Positions 27,096 through 36,410 of a stretch of 64,000 nucleotides of DNA are shown piece by piece. Below the pieces are notes generated by a model, which had not been told where the DNA came from, made no database searches, and worked only from the letters and a program-made list of their open reading frames with translations. The position numbers and the translations under genes are program-made. Source of the stretch: Streptomyces sp. DHE7-1 (GTDB taxonomy: Bacteria > Actinomycetota > Actinomycetes > Streptomycetales > Streptomycetaceae). The stretch lies in contig JACJDG010000001.1 of assembly GCA_016432725.1 (NCBI GenBank), forward strand, positions 62,001 through 126,000, given 5' to 3'. Numbering within the stretch: position 1 is the stretch's first letter; each line of letters starts with the position of its first letter.

Positions 27096-27725
27096 CCCAC
27101 ATCCCATACGGGACAACCTCTAGAGTCCGCACGGTGTTCAGGTGCAGGCCCGTCTCGCAGGGGATGCGCGCGTCGGAGCCCCTACGGGCGCGTTCAGCAC
27201 GATCGCGGCCCGCCGCTGGGCCTGGGCCCCGGTTTTGTGACCGTAGGCCGCCTCGTTCCACCACTCAGGTTCGGCGTTAGCCAGGACGATCGGACGAGCG
27301 AGGGCAACAGGCATCAGGCAGGCGGAGCGGCAGAAGTGGTTCAGCGGGGTCGCAGTCTGCCGGGCCCATGTCGGGCAGGGTGGCCGTCCTCCCCGCACCA
27401 CCGAATTCATACGACGGTGGCCCTCTGTCATGCACGGGGGACATGACAGAGGGCCACTCAAGGGGAGCGGTGCCCGACCTGGTCCCTCGTGTGTGCAAGG
27501 GGCCAAAGGAGCCTGACCAGGGCCGGAGGGGGTTTTCCCCGGGCACCACTCAGCCTGAAGACGCAGAGCCGTCCCTGCGGCGCTTAAGCGGCCGGGAGTC
27601 CCTGCGGTCGGGAGACAGCACGAGGGCTACCACCAGACCGGCCACTGCGGCTACGAGCACGCACACCACACGCCATACTTGCGGATCCACTGGCACCCCG
27701 TTTCCTCAATTGGCGTTCGTACCAC
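27096..27725. other. 630-bp stretch with a strong hairpin, no supported gene
   Basis: Several frames are open but none has a ribosome site or recognisable product. The hairpin at 27418-27456 is the only clear structure. Confidence 0.5.
27418..27456. terminator. 15-bp perfect stem-loop
   Basis: TGGCCCTCTGTCATG at 27418-27432 is exactly complementary to 27442-27456, with a 9-nt loop. It could end transcription from the IS side or from the secreted-protein gene that stops at 27726. Confidence 0.75.
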
Positions 27726-28154
27726 CTACTTGAGGAGGCTGATGACGATCGATATGAGCTTCTTGCCGCCGAACTCCAGCACGATCCGGACCGGATTGGA
27801 CGGCTTGAGGGACTTCACCCACTTCACGAACGCGGCGTAGCCCTTCTTCGCCGCCGCCTTGGCCTTCAGGTAGTCGCCCGTCGCCTTCGTCTTGAGGAAC
27901 TGGACGATGTACTTCGCGACGTCGCGCAGGTCCTGGTCGGAAGTCGTGCCTTGCAGGCCGGCGTCACGTGCGGCGACTGTGCGAGCCGAGGTGGTGAAGG
28001 CGTTCACGGCGCCAGCGTCGGTGACGGCCTGGGTCTGCACCGAGGCGACGGCCGCCGGACGGGCGGCCTCGGAGGCGTTGGCGAGCGGAGCGGCCACGCC
28101 CAGAGCGATGGCAGCGGTCGCGGTAGCAGCGGCAAGACGCAGCTTGGTGTTCAC
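27726..28154 (-). CDS. Secreted cationic helical protein A (putative toxin/bacteriocin)
   Basis: 142 residues from GTG 28154 with a GAGGAG ribosome site. A clear signal peptide (MNTKLRLAAATATAAIALGVAAPLANA) predicts export. The mature part is helical, ending in a strongly basic amphipathic stretch: KTKATGDYLKAKAAAKKGYAAFVKWVKSL, then NPVRIVLEFGGKKLISIVISLLK. It shares the signal opening and the pattern F.KWV..L...NP...VL with the protein at 28721-29209, so the two are paralogues. Cationic amphipathic C-termini after a signal are typical of secreted membrane-active peptides, but no known family is recognised. Antimicrobial action is inference. Confidence 0.8.
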   Translation of the reverse strand: MNTKLRLAAATATAAIALGVAAPLANASEAARPAAVASVQTQAVTDAGAVNAFTTSARTVAARDAGLQGTTSDQDLRDVAKYIVQFLKTKATGDYLKAKAAAKKGYAAFVKWVKSLKPSNPVRIVLEFGGKKLISIVISLLK

Positions 28155-28329
28155 GAAAAGAACTCCTCAGGCAGGGTTTACACCCGCCGCCTCACTGCGG
28201 GAAAGAACCGCACACGGGGAGGCGGGGGAGTGACCGGGATGGTCCGATCGAGCACTCAAAAGTCTTCCGCTCCGCCCCGAGCTCGCGCCATCGGATCTTT
28301 GGGCATGACCCCTTCGTACGGGTTCCGCG

Positions 28330-28640
28330 TCAAAGCGGCCAGCCGCCGGAGTTGAACACGCCCTGCACCACCCCGAACAGCACCAGTACGCACACCCCGA
28401 TCTGCGCCGCGGGCTTCGCCGGCTTCCTGCCGGAGACCAGCGAGAACACCCCATGAGCAGCAGGGGGACCCACCCGGCGAAGTAAATCCACCACGCCATC
28501 TCATGGCCACGGTCGCTGTCCGCCAGCACGCCTAAGACCACGGAAGCGAACGTGAACAGCGACGGGGAGGCCCACAGGCTCTCATACAGCTCACTGGACT
28601 TGGCCGGTACGGATGCCGATGACTCAGTCTCGTGTTCCAC
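28330..28640 (-). pseudogene. Small membrane protein between the secreted paralogues, one frameshift
   Basis: From GTG 28640 (AGGACGC upstream) the frame reads VEHETESSASVPAKSSELYESLWASPSLFTFASVVLGVLAD and WWIYFAGWVPLLLMG. After a one-base slip near 28453 it continues VFSLVSGRKPAKPAAQIGVCVLVLFGVVQGVFNSGGWPL to a stop at 28330. Joined, it is about 103 residues with three membrane spans. Sitting between two secreted cationic proteins, it has the size and position of a bacteriocin immunity protein (inference). The frameshift is either real or a consensus error in the GGGGTG run. Confidence 0.6.
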
Positions 28641-28720
28641 GGTAAGCGTCCTTTCATGCGAACGTCCCCACCGGGAGTAACTGGTGGGGACATTCACCCT
28701 AACGTCCGTTCAGCAGTCGA

Positions 28721-29209
28721 TCAGAAGTGGTGGATGATGTAGCTGATCAGCTCCCACAGCAGCTGGTCAGGAGTGCCCTTCAGCACCCACTTGATCGGGT
28801 TGTACCAGGCCAGTCCGTTCACCCACTTCTTGAACTGCTTGACCTTCTCCGCGACCGTACGGCCGTGACGGGCCGCCCACTTCGCCGCGTTGATGACACT
28901 CCTCCATGCCGCCGGGCCGAGTCGCTTCAGCGCGGCGATCAGTACGCTGAGCTTGCCGCCCTTAGCGGTGATGCCACCGACCTCGACCGCAGCCGAAGAG
29001 CCCTGGCCGACCAGCTTCGCCGACACACCCGCACGGTTGAGGTCGGTGACCAGGGTGCGGGCCTGCGCGATGTCGCCGGCGGAGACCGTCTGCGTGGCGG
29101 CGACACGGCCCTGCGGCGTCTCCGTGGCCGCGTGCGCCACGGGACCGGCTGCACCGAGCGCCACTGCAGCAACAACGGATGCCGCCGTCACACGGAGTTT
29201 GTTGTTCAC
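28721..29209 (-). CDS. Secreted cationic helical protein B (paralogue of A)
   Basis: 162 residues from GTG 29209 with GGGAGATAAG upstream. Signal peptide MNNKLRVTAASVVAAVALGAAGPVAHA. The middle holds an alpha/beta segment (AQARTLVTDLNRAGVSAKLVGQGSSAAVEVGG) absent from A. The C-terminal 80 residues are basic and amphipathic: LKRLGPAAWRSVINAAKWAARHGRTVAEKVKQFKKWVNGLAWYNPIKWVL, ending LLWELISYIIHHF. The FKKWVNGL..NPIKWVL block matches FVKWVKSL..NPVRIVL in A. First gene of a minus-strand group with the small membrane protein and A, divergent from the ABC transporter at 29514. Function unknown; a pore-forming or antimicrobial role is plausible. Confidence 0.8.
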   Translation of the reverse strand: MNNKLRVTAASVVAAVALGAAGPVAHAATETPQGRVAATQTVSAGDIAQARTLVTDLNRAGVSAKLVGQGSSAAVEVGGITAKGGKLSVLIAALKRLGPAAWRSVINAAKWAARHGRTVAEKVKQFKKWVNGLAWYNPIKWVLKGTPDQLLWELISYIIHHF

Positions 29210-29513
29210 GACTTATCTCCCAGGAAAGAATGCACGCACCCCGCCCACGAGCAGCGAGAGAGAGGGGCGACGCGACCAGACCGGCCACGCGCCAACGATC
29301 GTCGCTGGCCGAACAGCTCTGCCGCCATGGGACCTTGGGGCGACAGACGCACGGGCGACGCCCAGAAGTCATAGACCAGCTTGGGTTGCCCGTCGACCAA
29401 GATGCCCCAGAGTGGCCCCGGGTTGCCCCGTCTAAAGGAACGGTCAACTTCCCTCGCACATCCACCGTCTAGTGTGCTGGGGCGCATCAACCGAGCTTTT
29501 AGGCAGAGGAGTC

Positions 29514-30431
29514 ATGCCAGCCATGTCCCAAGTGCTCGTCGAGGCACAGCAGTTGTCTCGCACATTCGGTAAGAAGATCGTCCTCGACCAGGTCAACCTC
29601 ACTCTGCACGCCGGATCCATCACTGGTTTCGTCGGCGCCAACGGGGCAGGCAAGACCACCGCCCTGCGCCTGATGCTCGGTCTTATCCCCGGTCATGGCC
29701 AGACCCTCTTCCTTGGCCGACCGCTCGCCCAGTGGCGCGCGCCCGCGTCCGTTGTCGGCGCGGTCTTTGGGGGCGCCACAGGCCATCGACGACACAGCGT
29801 TCGCGCACACCTTCAGATGGTGGCCGCCGGCGTCGGGGAGGGCGACCGGCGAGTAGAGGAGATGATCGACCTCATCGGCATGCGCGACGCGGCCCGCACC
29901 CCCCTGGCTAAGTTGTCCCTGGGGATGGCTCAGCGCGTCGGCATCGCCCAGGCCGTGATCGGCCGCCCGAAGGTGCTCATCCTCGACGAGCCGGCCAACG
30001 GCCTCGACCCGCACTCCATTCACTGGTTGCGCGAATTTCTGCGCGCCCAGGCTGACGAAGGGGCCGCTGTTCTCGTCTCCAGCCACCTTCTGGCGGAGAT
30101 GCAGCAGTTAGCCGACCGCGTGGCCGTCCTGTCCAAGGGGCGCATCGTCTCCGAGGGTTCCATGCGTGACCTCCTCGCCTACGCCGACTCCCGTTCCGTC
30201 ATTACCGTCGAAAGCCCTCAGCTGGCCGAATTCACTGCGATCGTCAATTCCCACGGCGGCCACCTCCAGGCCAGCGAGGACGGCACCGGCCGCATTACCG
30301 GCATGAACCGCCGCAAGGTCGGCCACTTGGCCGCCGACCACTCCATCGTCCTGTACCAGCTGGCCGAGGCCACCACCAGCCTGGAGGACTTCTACCTCAC
30401 CATCGCCGAAGAGGAGCACAAGATCTCATGA
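29514..30431 (+). CDS. ABC transporter ATP-binding protein
   Basis: 305 residues from ATG 29514 with an AGAGGAG ribosome site. Walker A GANGAGKTT (about 42-50), signature LSLGM, Walker B VLILDEPANGLD and the switch His in VSSHLLAEMQQLADR are all intact. The C-terminal 80 residues are the regulatory extension seen in BcrA-like ABC-2 ATPases. The stop overlaps the permease start (ATGA), so the two are translationally coupled. ABC-2 transporters of this type export peptides, lipids or drugs or give self-protection. Divergence from the secreted cationic proteins suggests a role in their export or in immunity (inference). Confidence 0.93.
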   Translation: MPAMSQVLVEAQQLSRTFGKKIVLDQVNLTLHAGSITGFVGANGAGKTTALRLMLGLIPGHGQTLFLGRPLAQWRAPASVVGAVFGGATGHRRHSVRAHLQMVAAGVGEGDRRVEEMIDLIGMRDAARTPLAKLSLGMAQRVGIAQAVIGRPKVLILDEPANGLDPHSIHWLREFLRAQADEGAAVLVSSHLLAEMQQLADRVAVLSKGRIVSEGSMRDLLAYADSRSVITVESPQLAEFTAIVNSHGGHLQASEDGTGRITGMNRRKVGHLAADHSIVLYQLAEATTSLEDFYLTIAEEEHKIS

Positions 30432-31297
30432 CACCGGCTGTCACCCCCACCGTGCGGGCGGACGACGTTACCCGCGCCGAAGCCTTCCGCCGGGCCTGCC
30501 TGTTCGAGCTGCGCCACCTGACTGGCCTGCGCTCCACCTGGATCGTTCTCACCCTGATCGCAGCCCTGTCTTTGTATCCCGGCGTGGTCGCCCTGTTCGT
30601 CCTGCACCATGGTGAGAAGGTCACTACCAACGATTTGATCTCGACCATCCTGTGGTCGCCCCAGATCGCACAGGTCTCTGCTCTCGGCTTCTACCTCATG
30701 GTCTTAGCCACGGGGCCGGTCTCCACCGAACTCGTGCGCGGTACGGCCCGAACTACGTGGCTGACCGTCGGCGGCCGGACGACCGCCTACTGGGCCAAGT
30801 GCGCCACCGGTGCCGCGATCGGCGCCTTCGTCGCGTGGGCTTCTTCCGCCGTCGAACTGATCACTGTCGGCGCGGCCTCCTTCATGCGTCAGGCCCGCTT
30901 TACCGGCTTCACCGGGCTCCTCGTTCCCTCCGGCCGGCTCATGCTGTGGACGGCCTGCTGGATGGTCCTGTGCACCGCCGTCGCCTCTCTGGTCCGCAAC
31001 CGCGTCCTGCCGATCCTGGTTCTGTGTCTTGGCCCGCTGCTCGCAGAGCGCGTCATCGCCCTCCTTATCTCCCAGATCCCCGGCATCCACCTGGACGGTA
31101 TCGGCGCGTGGCTGCCGTTCGCAGCCGGCCGCGCGATGCTCGTGGACGTCGCCTCCCTGCCGGAGGATCAGAAGCTGTTCACTTCCGCCCTTGTTGGCAG
31201 CGACCTGTCCGTACCGGCCGCAACCGCGGTGTTCCTCGCCTGGACAGCAGCCGCAGCGTTCAGCGGCTTCGCCGTCTACCGCCGCCGCACAGGCTGA
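30428..31297 (+). CDS. ABC-2 type permease
   Basis: 289 residues from ATG 30428, overlapping the ATPase stop. About six membrane spans are visible: STWIVLTLIAALSLYPGVVALFV, IAQVSALGFYLMVLATGPVS, ATGAAIGAFVAWASSAVELI, LMLWTACWMVLCTAVASLV, RVLPILVLCLGPLLAERVIALLI and VPAATAVFLAWTAAAAFSGFAVY. The STELVRGTARTTWLTVGGR loop is typical of ABC-2 proteins. It would pair with the upstream ATPase as a homodimeric channel. Substrate unknown. Confidence 0.92.
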   Translation: MTPAVTPTVRADDVTRAEAFRRACLFELRHLTGLRSTWIVLTLIAALSLYPGVVALFVLHHGEKVTTNDLISTILWSPQIAQVSALGFYLMVLATGPVSTELVRGTARTTWLTVGGRTTAYWAKCATGAAIGAFVAWASSAVELITVGAASFMRQARFTGFTGLLVPSGRLMLWTACWMVLCTAVASLVRNRVLPILVLCLGPLLAERVIALLISQIPGIHLDGIGAWLPFAAGRAMLVDVASLPEDQKLFTSALVGSDLSVPAATAVFLAWTAAAAFSGFAVYRRRTG

Positions 31298-31493
31298 CCG
31301 ACCCCAGCACAGGCCATAGTGGCCGCCCTAAAGGATCAGTCGCGGGGGGGGCGTCGGTAACCGCAATGATTGCCCGATGGCTGGAGTGTCCCAGTGGCGG
31401 GAGCCGTCCAAGGGGGGTGCTGACGTCACCATGTTTTTGCAGGTTTGGGGTTGGTCATGCAGCGGCCCCGTCCCCTGACAGGCGCACCGCAGA

Positions 31494-31690
31494 TCAACGG
31501 GTGGACAGGCGGTACTCATCGGCGCGGAATCCGTCCACCAGATGCAGTGCGAGAGGCATGGCGTCGGTGCGCGTCCGGGTCAGGGCCCAGCTGGTGGCGT
31601 TGTGGCGGTCAATCTGACGGCGGGCACGCTCGCGGTTCGGGTAGGGGCGGTGAGCTGTGATCCGCAGTCTGGCAGACGGCTCCGGTCTGC
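31494..31690 (-). CDS. Small conserved protein (copy 2, open reading frame)
   Basis: The frame reads LRITAHRPYPNRERARRQIDRHNATSWALTRTRTDAMPLALHLVDGFRADEYRLSTR before its stop at 31494. Copy 1 (12314-12503) conserves the residues and the stop position, and copy 3 (47728-47830) conserves the end, which argues for real coding. The start is uncertain: no ATG or GTG with a ribosome site is seen, and a TTG at 31706 would give 70 residues. Basic, soluble, no known family. Confidence 0.4.
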
Positions 31691-31766
31691 TCCGGCGGGT
31701 CGTCAACGTGCTAGCACGTCCTCATTAACGACGGGTGTGACGCGCACTGCGTGGCCTGGCAGGCAG

Positions 31767-31797
31767 ATGGGCCTTCCCACCCAGCGGGGAGGCCCAT
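31767..31797. terminator. 12-bp stem-loop
   Basis: ATGGGCCTTCCC (31767-31778) pairs with GGGGAGGCCCAT (31786-31797) with one G-T pair and a 7-nt loop. Terminator-like. Confidence 0.65.
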
Positions 31798-32066
31798 CGT
31801 GGGCGCCGACTCACCGGTCGGCGTCACCTACCCCCATTCGTAGGGGTCGGTGGCGGTGTCCGCGATGCTCAATCACCTTGCGAACTGGTTCACCGGTCTT
31901 GCCGCCCTCGCTGACGGGTCGCTCGGCGCGGGCCTCATCTGTGCGCACTTCCGATGCCCGACGCCGGTGCCGGGCGTGAGTAGTTGAGGTACAGAAAGTG
32001 CCGCCGAGATTGATCTTGCCCGTCTAACTCACCTGCCGGGGCCCTCGCCTGGGGTTCCCGTAAAGA

Positions 32067-32762
32067 TTGTCGGGCGGATGTCGGCGCTGGCTACGGTCCG
32101 GCCGTGCCGGTGGAGCGCTCGGCGAGGTGCGGCCGCTGCTCGCCGAGCGGGGCTGCACCATCGCGGCCGGTGTCCGGCTCCGCACCCTCGCCGAGGTCGA
32201 CCATCTTGGCGCCAGCGGACAGACCGGGATCGTCGACGGCACCGAGGTCCGGGTGCGCAGGCCCGCCGCCGGCCGCAAGGACCGGGAGAGCTTCATCTCA
32301 GGCAAGAACAAGCAGAACGCCGTCAAGTCCATGGTCCTCACGGACGCGAGCGGCAGGCTCCTGTTCTACAGTCCAGCCCAGCCGGCAAGCTGTGCCGACA
32401 TCACCCACGCCCGGAAAATGGGCCTGGTCAAGCACCTGGCTGACGGCCTGCCCGTCGAGATCCTCGCCGATGCGGGCTATCAGTGCCTGGGCGCCCAGAC
32501 CGGCGGCCGCGTGGTGACACCACCACACCGCAAGTTCAAGAAGGACCCGCCAGAGTGGTACGAGGAGACCTACGAACGACAGCGCAAGGCGCACTCCTCA
32601 CGCCGCATCCGGGTCGAGCACGGCGTCGCACACCTGAGGAACTGGCGGGCACTCGCCCGCCACCACGGCCGACGCAAGCACACGAGCGACATGATCCAAG
32701 CCATCACCAGCCTGCTCTCACACCAACAGACCGCCACCCGCACGGACCGTCAGGCACAATGA
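32067..32762 (+). pseudogene. IS5-family transposase, N-terminally truncated
   Basis: The frame holds the DDE_Tnp_4 core only: TGIVDGTEVRVRRPAAGRKDRESFISGKNKQNAVKSMVLTDASGRLLFYSP, LPVEILADAGYQCLGAQTGGRVVTPP, RRIRVEHGVAHLRNWRALARHHGRR. These blocks hold the likely catalytic Asp, Asp and Glu. The usual N-terminal helix-turn-helix (about 80 residues) is missing, and upstream DNA shows no continuation in any frame. A different subgroup from the transposase at 26382. Inactive remnant. Confidence 0.8.
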
Positions 32763-32989
32763 TCACCAGACCGAACTGCACCTTTCGACGTCGCACCGCT
32801 AACCATGCACAAGCTCGTTAGGAGAGCGGCACCCGGCCGTCGCTCCGTGCGCAAGCGGAGGACAATCGCCTGACCAGGGCTGGATGGGGAATCGAATCCG
32901 TCCTCGGGCGCCGTTCAGGCTTTTGGGACGGGGACCGCCGCTCTCCTCGGGGATATAAGGAGAACAGCATCCTGCCGTGTGGGGTGGTG

Positions 32990-33669
32990 CTACTTCTGGT
33001 TGACGAGCTGGCCGATGAAGGCTGCCTTGGTGGCGTGGAGTGTGACGCGCTTGACGGCCTTCTTCCCAAAGGACTTGACCTGCGGGAGGGCGGTGATGTC
33101 ACCGCTGGTGTCGTTGCCTTTGACGCCGTTGGTGGAATCGACGCGGATCGCGGCGTTAATGTTGAACACGTCGGTGCTGGCCGTTGTGGCGACGGGGAGC
33201 TTGCCGAGGGTCGGGTAGACGAGGGTGGCGCCCTCGGTGGTGACGGGAATGTTGAAGATCTTCTCCGTCACGGAGAACGTCGCCGTGGTGGTGCGGGCCT
33301 TGTCCTGGGTGGTCTTGAAGGACGCCTTGGTGACGAAGGTGACGTTCTTGTTGTAGTGGTCGTTAGTGGTGACGTTGCGGATCAAACCCCACGCCTTGCC
33401 GGTGAGGGCTTTGTAGACCTTCTGGTCCTGAAGGGTCTTGACGAAGACCTGCTTCTGATCCTTGTTCAGCTTGGCGAACCGGGCGGCGCTCTTCTTCGCG
33501 GCCGGCGAGCTCTGCTGCTTCAGATACGTCTCGTACGCCGTGACAGTCAGCTTGGCTGCTGGCTTCGACGGGCGGCGCCAGCGGCGTGGACAGTCGGGAC
33601 GAGGATGGAAAGCCCGGCAGCGGCAGCGATGGCGGCAGTGGAGAGGCAGACGGTCGAGGACGTGAGCAT
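32990..33669 (-). pseudogene. Secreted protein of unknown function, one frameshift
   Basis: ATG 33669 (GGGAG upstream) opens a signal peptide, MLTSSTVCLSTAAIAAAAGLSILVPTVHAAG. Near 33570 one base is missing, and the mature protein continues in the next frame: KLTVTAYETYLKQQSSPAAKKSAARFAKLNKDQKQVFVKTLQDQKVYKAL, then a beta-rich domain (HYNKNVTFVTKASFKTTQDKARTTTATFSVTEKIFNIPV) ending VKRVTLHATKAAFIGQLVNQK at 32990. Joined length is about 226 residues. No family recognised. The intact downstream frame suggests a very recent mutation or a consensus error. Confidence 0.65.
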
Positions 33670-33964
33670 GCGTGACTCCCGTGTTGTATGGGCTTATCTG
33701 CGATCGCCAGCGACCTTACGAACAGCACTCCCTGACCGAAATTGTCCCTTCAGGCATGGCCCGTTCGGGCACTGCCTTAAGGTGCGATGCCCATTCGGGT
33801 CGTGGAGGCAAGGTGAGAGTACGAGTGACTGTCGGTTCGATCCGGTAGGTCGAAGAGGAGCTAACGGAACGAGTTCGTGAGGAAATGCGTCGGTCCTGGG
33901 GGCCTTTCGTTGGGCAGTCCCTGGGAATGGGAATGGCCCACCGTGCCGCACCAACTCCCCCTGG

Positions 33965-34672
33965 CGGGACGTCCCCGACGAGCTCGGCCCGTTCCAGACC
34001 GCCCACAAACGACTGATCAGGTGGGCAGTCGACGGCACCTGGGAGATAATCCTTGCCGCTGTCCTCGCAGCGGCGGACGCCGACGACATTGACTGGACGG
34101 TGTCGGTGGACTCCACGGTCATCCGGGCCCACCAGCACGCAGCCGGGGCCCGCAAAAGGGGGCGATCCGCTCCAGCGAGCCCACCGGACCACGCACTCGG
34201 ACGCTCCCGCGGCGGCCTGAGCACGAAGGTCCACCTGGCCGCGGACGGCGGGGCACGGCCTCTGGCCTTCACCATCACCGCAGGTCAGGCTGGTGACGCG
34301 CCTGCCTTCGAGACCGTGATGTCCCGCATCCGCGTTCCGCGCAGCGGCCCCGGAAGACCATGAACCCGGCCCCTCACCCTGCTGGCCGACCGGGCCTACT
34401 CCTCCCGCGCCATCCGCAACCACCTCCGGCGCCGGGGAATCCGGGCGGTGATCCCGCAGCCTTCCAACCAGATCGGCCACCGCCTGCGGCGGGGCCGCCG
34501 AGGCGGCCGCCCACCCGGCTTCGACCGCGAGACATACAAGCAGCGCAACACCGTCGAGCGGTGCATCAACCGACTCAAGCAGTGGCGCGGCCTGGCCACA
34601 CGAACCGACAAACTCGCCATCGCCTACCAGGCCCCTCATCTGGATCCGAAGCTGACCAAAGAGAGAACCTAG
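33965..34672 (+). pseudogene. IS5-family transposase with in-frame stop
   Basis: A single frame reads SPWRDVPDELGPFQTAHKRLIRWAVDGTWEIILAAVL..VSVDSTVIRAHQHAAGARKRG..LGRSRGGLSTKVHLAADGGARPLAFTITAGQAGD..RIRVPRSGPGRP, then TGA at 34361 (CGA expected), then TRPLTLLADRAYSSRAIRNHLRRRGIRAVIPQPSNQ..RNTVERCINRLKQWRGLATRTDKLA. The catalytic Asp and Glu blocks are present, so one nonsense change appears to be the main damage. The original start is lost upstream of 33965. Confidence 0.85.
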
Positions 34673-35000
34673 AGCCTGGCCCTGGCCGACGGCATCCCGC
34701 CCGTGGCTGGCGAGCCGGGCCGTCCGCGCAGGCGCCCCAACTGTCTTCGTGCGACACGGACTACGACAGCAACCCCATGAGGCGGACCGGCTCGGTGAAG
34801 TGACCTCCTCGCCGCCGACATGGGGGCTCGCGGACGCTCAGAATTTGCTTCACCAGTGCCGCGTGCTGAGCCTTGCGCTTGGTGAAGCGCCCAGTAGGGT
34901 GAAGTGCTAGTGGCGCAGACGGTGCTGGGCGACTGCGTGCCGGCCTCGATGGTCGCCGAGCCCATGCAAACCGGACCAGCGCCTGGCTTCCATTTTCCGG
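34673..35000. other. 328-bp stretch, nothing seen
   Basis: Lies between the dead transposase and the end of the FAD gene. No ribosome site, family or strong hairpin found. Confidence 0.5.
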
Positions 35001-36410
35001 CTACTTGGGTACTTCTAGTTTCTTAAGCAGGATTTGCTCGGCTGGGGTGAACTGCGGACCGTGCAGTTGGGGACGCTGCGGGCCTACGAGGGCCGCGAGG
35101 AGCACGCTCGGTTTCACGAGAGACGTGGGCGGTGCCTGCAAGGCCAGCACGTCGGTGAGGGCCGTCGCTGCATGGAATGAGCCGGTCGCGGTGCGGGAGA
35201 GGCGGCTGATGTAGCGGCGCAGGAGCCGGTCTGCCACAGTCGGGCTTTTGCCTGTAGTGGTGGGGAAATGGATGTCCTGCCCTACGGCTAGGGTCCAGGC
35301 CGTGTTGGTGCGGCGAGCAATGTCCCGCATGGCCTTTCTGGCGAAGTCGGGGGTGAAGCCGTGGTCAGGGCCATCACGCAGCGCGACAGCGCTCAGCGCC
35401 GCCACTGATATGCCCTGCCCGTAGAGGGGGTTGAAGGCGGCGAGAGCGTCCCCCAGCACGACCAGTCCCGCCGGCCACGGGTTGAGCCTTTCGTAGCGGT
35501 AGCGCCGGTTCGCGGTGCTGTGGGTGACGCTGACGTCGGTGACCGGTTCGGCATGCTCGATGAGGTCAGCGATGACTGGGTGGCGCAGTGTGCGGGCGAA
35601 GGCTGCAAATTGGCTGGGGTCGCTGGTTGGGTGCCCGCCGGGAGCACCCATCAGGCTCACGTGCCAGTGATCGCCTTCGATGGGCAGTATGCCGCCGGCG
35701 GTGCCGGGCTGGGGCAGACTCGGATCGGCCTGAATCGCGACAACGGGCCAGTTCCGGGTGGGTACGGGAGCCCGGTAGATACGGCTGGCATACACCAAGC
35801 CGGAATCGATACGGTCCTCGACGAGGCCCGTGACCCCCATTTCCTCGAGCCAACGAGGCATTCGGGAGGCCCGGCCGGAGGCGTCGACGACCAGGTCGGC
35901 CCTCAGTGTCGACTCACCGCCCTCGGCTTCGCGGACCCTGACACCAGTGACTTGGCGGTTGTTCCCCAGTAGCCCGGTGACCCTGGTCTGGGTACGGACG
36001 CTGACTCGGGGGTCCTTCAGGACTTGGTTTCGGATGATGGAGTCGGTCAGATTTCGGCTCGCGGTGACGACGTAGTGGGTTGTGTTCCGCCACCTGCGAT
36101 ACCAGCCCTCGGGAGAGTGGACGATCATGTTCGTGGTCATGGGAACGCGGTGGGCGCCTGCGGCCAGCAACTCGTTGATGGTGTCTGGCAGCAGCGAGTC
36201 GATGGCCTCGGCGCCGCCGGCCTGCAGGAAGTGGATGTGAGCGGCTTGTGGGACGCCGATGCGCGGCTCGGAGCCGGTGGGCAGTTCGTGTGCCTCGATG
36301 ATCTCGACGGAGTCGACGCGGTCTTTGATGGCGGCTGCTGCGAGCATGCCCGCGCTACTTCCTCCCACGACGACCGCGCGCTTGATTGGGCTGTCCAACG
36401 TCTCAGTCAT
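35001..36410 (-). CDS. FAD-dependent monooxygenase/oxidoreductase
   Basis: 469 residues from ATG 36410 (MTETLDSPIKRAVVVGG), overlapping the end of the upstream membrane-protein gene by 8 bases. The FAD-binding Rossmann motif is VVVGGSSAGMLAA (about 12-24). The second motif (VVDASGR) and the GLVVLGDALAAFNPLYGQGIS block (GD motif plus substrate-side loop) identify the group A flavoprotein monooxygenase fold. Such enzymes hydroxylate or epoxidise small molecules with NAD(P)H and oxygen. Last gene of an operon with an XRE regulator, an ImmA/IrrE peptidase and a MAB_1171c-like membrane protein. Substrate unknown. Confidence 0.9.
   Translation of the reverse strand: MTETLDSPIKRAVVVGGSSAGMLAAAAIKDRVDSVEIIEAHELPTGSEPRIGVPQAAHIHFLQAGGAEAIDSLLPDTINELLAAGAHRVPMTTNMIVHSPEGWYRRWRNTTHYVVTASRNLTDSIIRNQVLKDPRVSVRTQTRVTGLLGNNRQVTGVRVREAEGGESTLRADLVVDASGRASRMPRWLEEMGVTGLVEDRIDSGLVYASRIYRAPVPTRNWPVVAIQADPSLPQPGTAGGILPIEGDHWHVSLMGAPGGHPTSDPSQFAAFARTLRHPVIADLIEHAEPVTDVSVTHSTANRRYRYERLNPWPAGLVVLGDALAAFNPLYGQGISVAALSAVALRDGPDHGFTPDFARKAMRDIARRTNTAWTLAVGQDIHFPTTTGKSPTVADRLLRRYISRLSRTATGSFHAATALTDVLALQAPPTSLVKPSVLLAALVGPQRPQLHGPQFTPAEQILLKKLEVPK

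Larger units (their letters stand above)
31298..32066. other. Spacer with small repeated gene and hairpin
   Basis: After the permease lies the repeated small gene (31494-31690), the hairpin 31767-31797 and about 250 bases before the transposase remnant. No further gene is supported. Confidence 0.5.

Noticed and set aside
27138..27506. Minus-strand 122-codon frame
   Set aside because: It spans the strong hairpin at 27418-27456 and has no recognisable domain or ribosome site.
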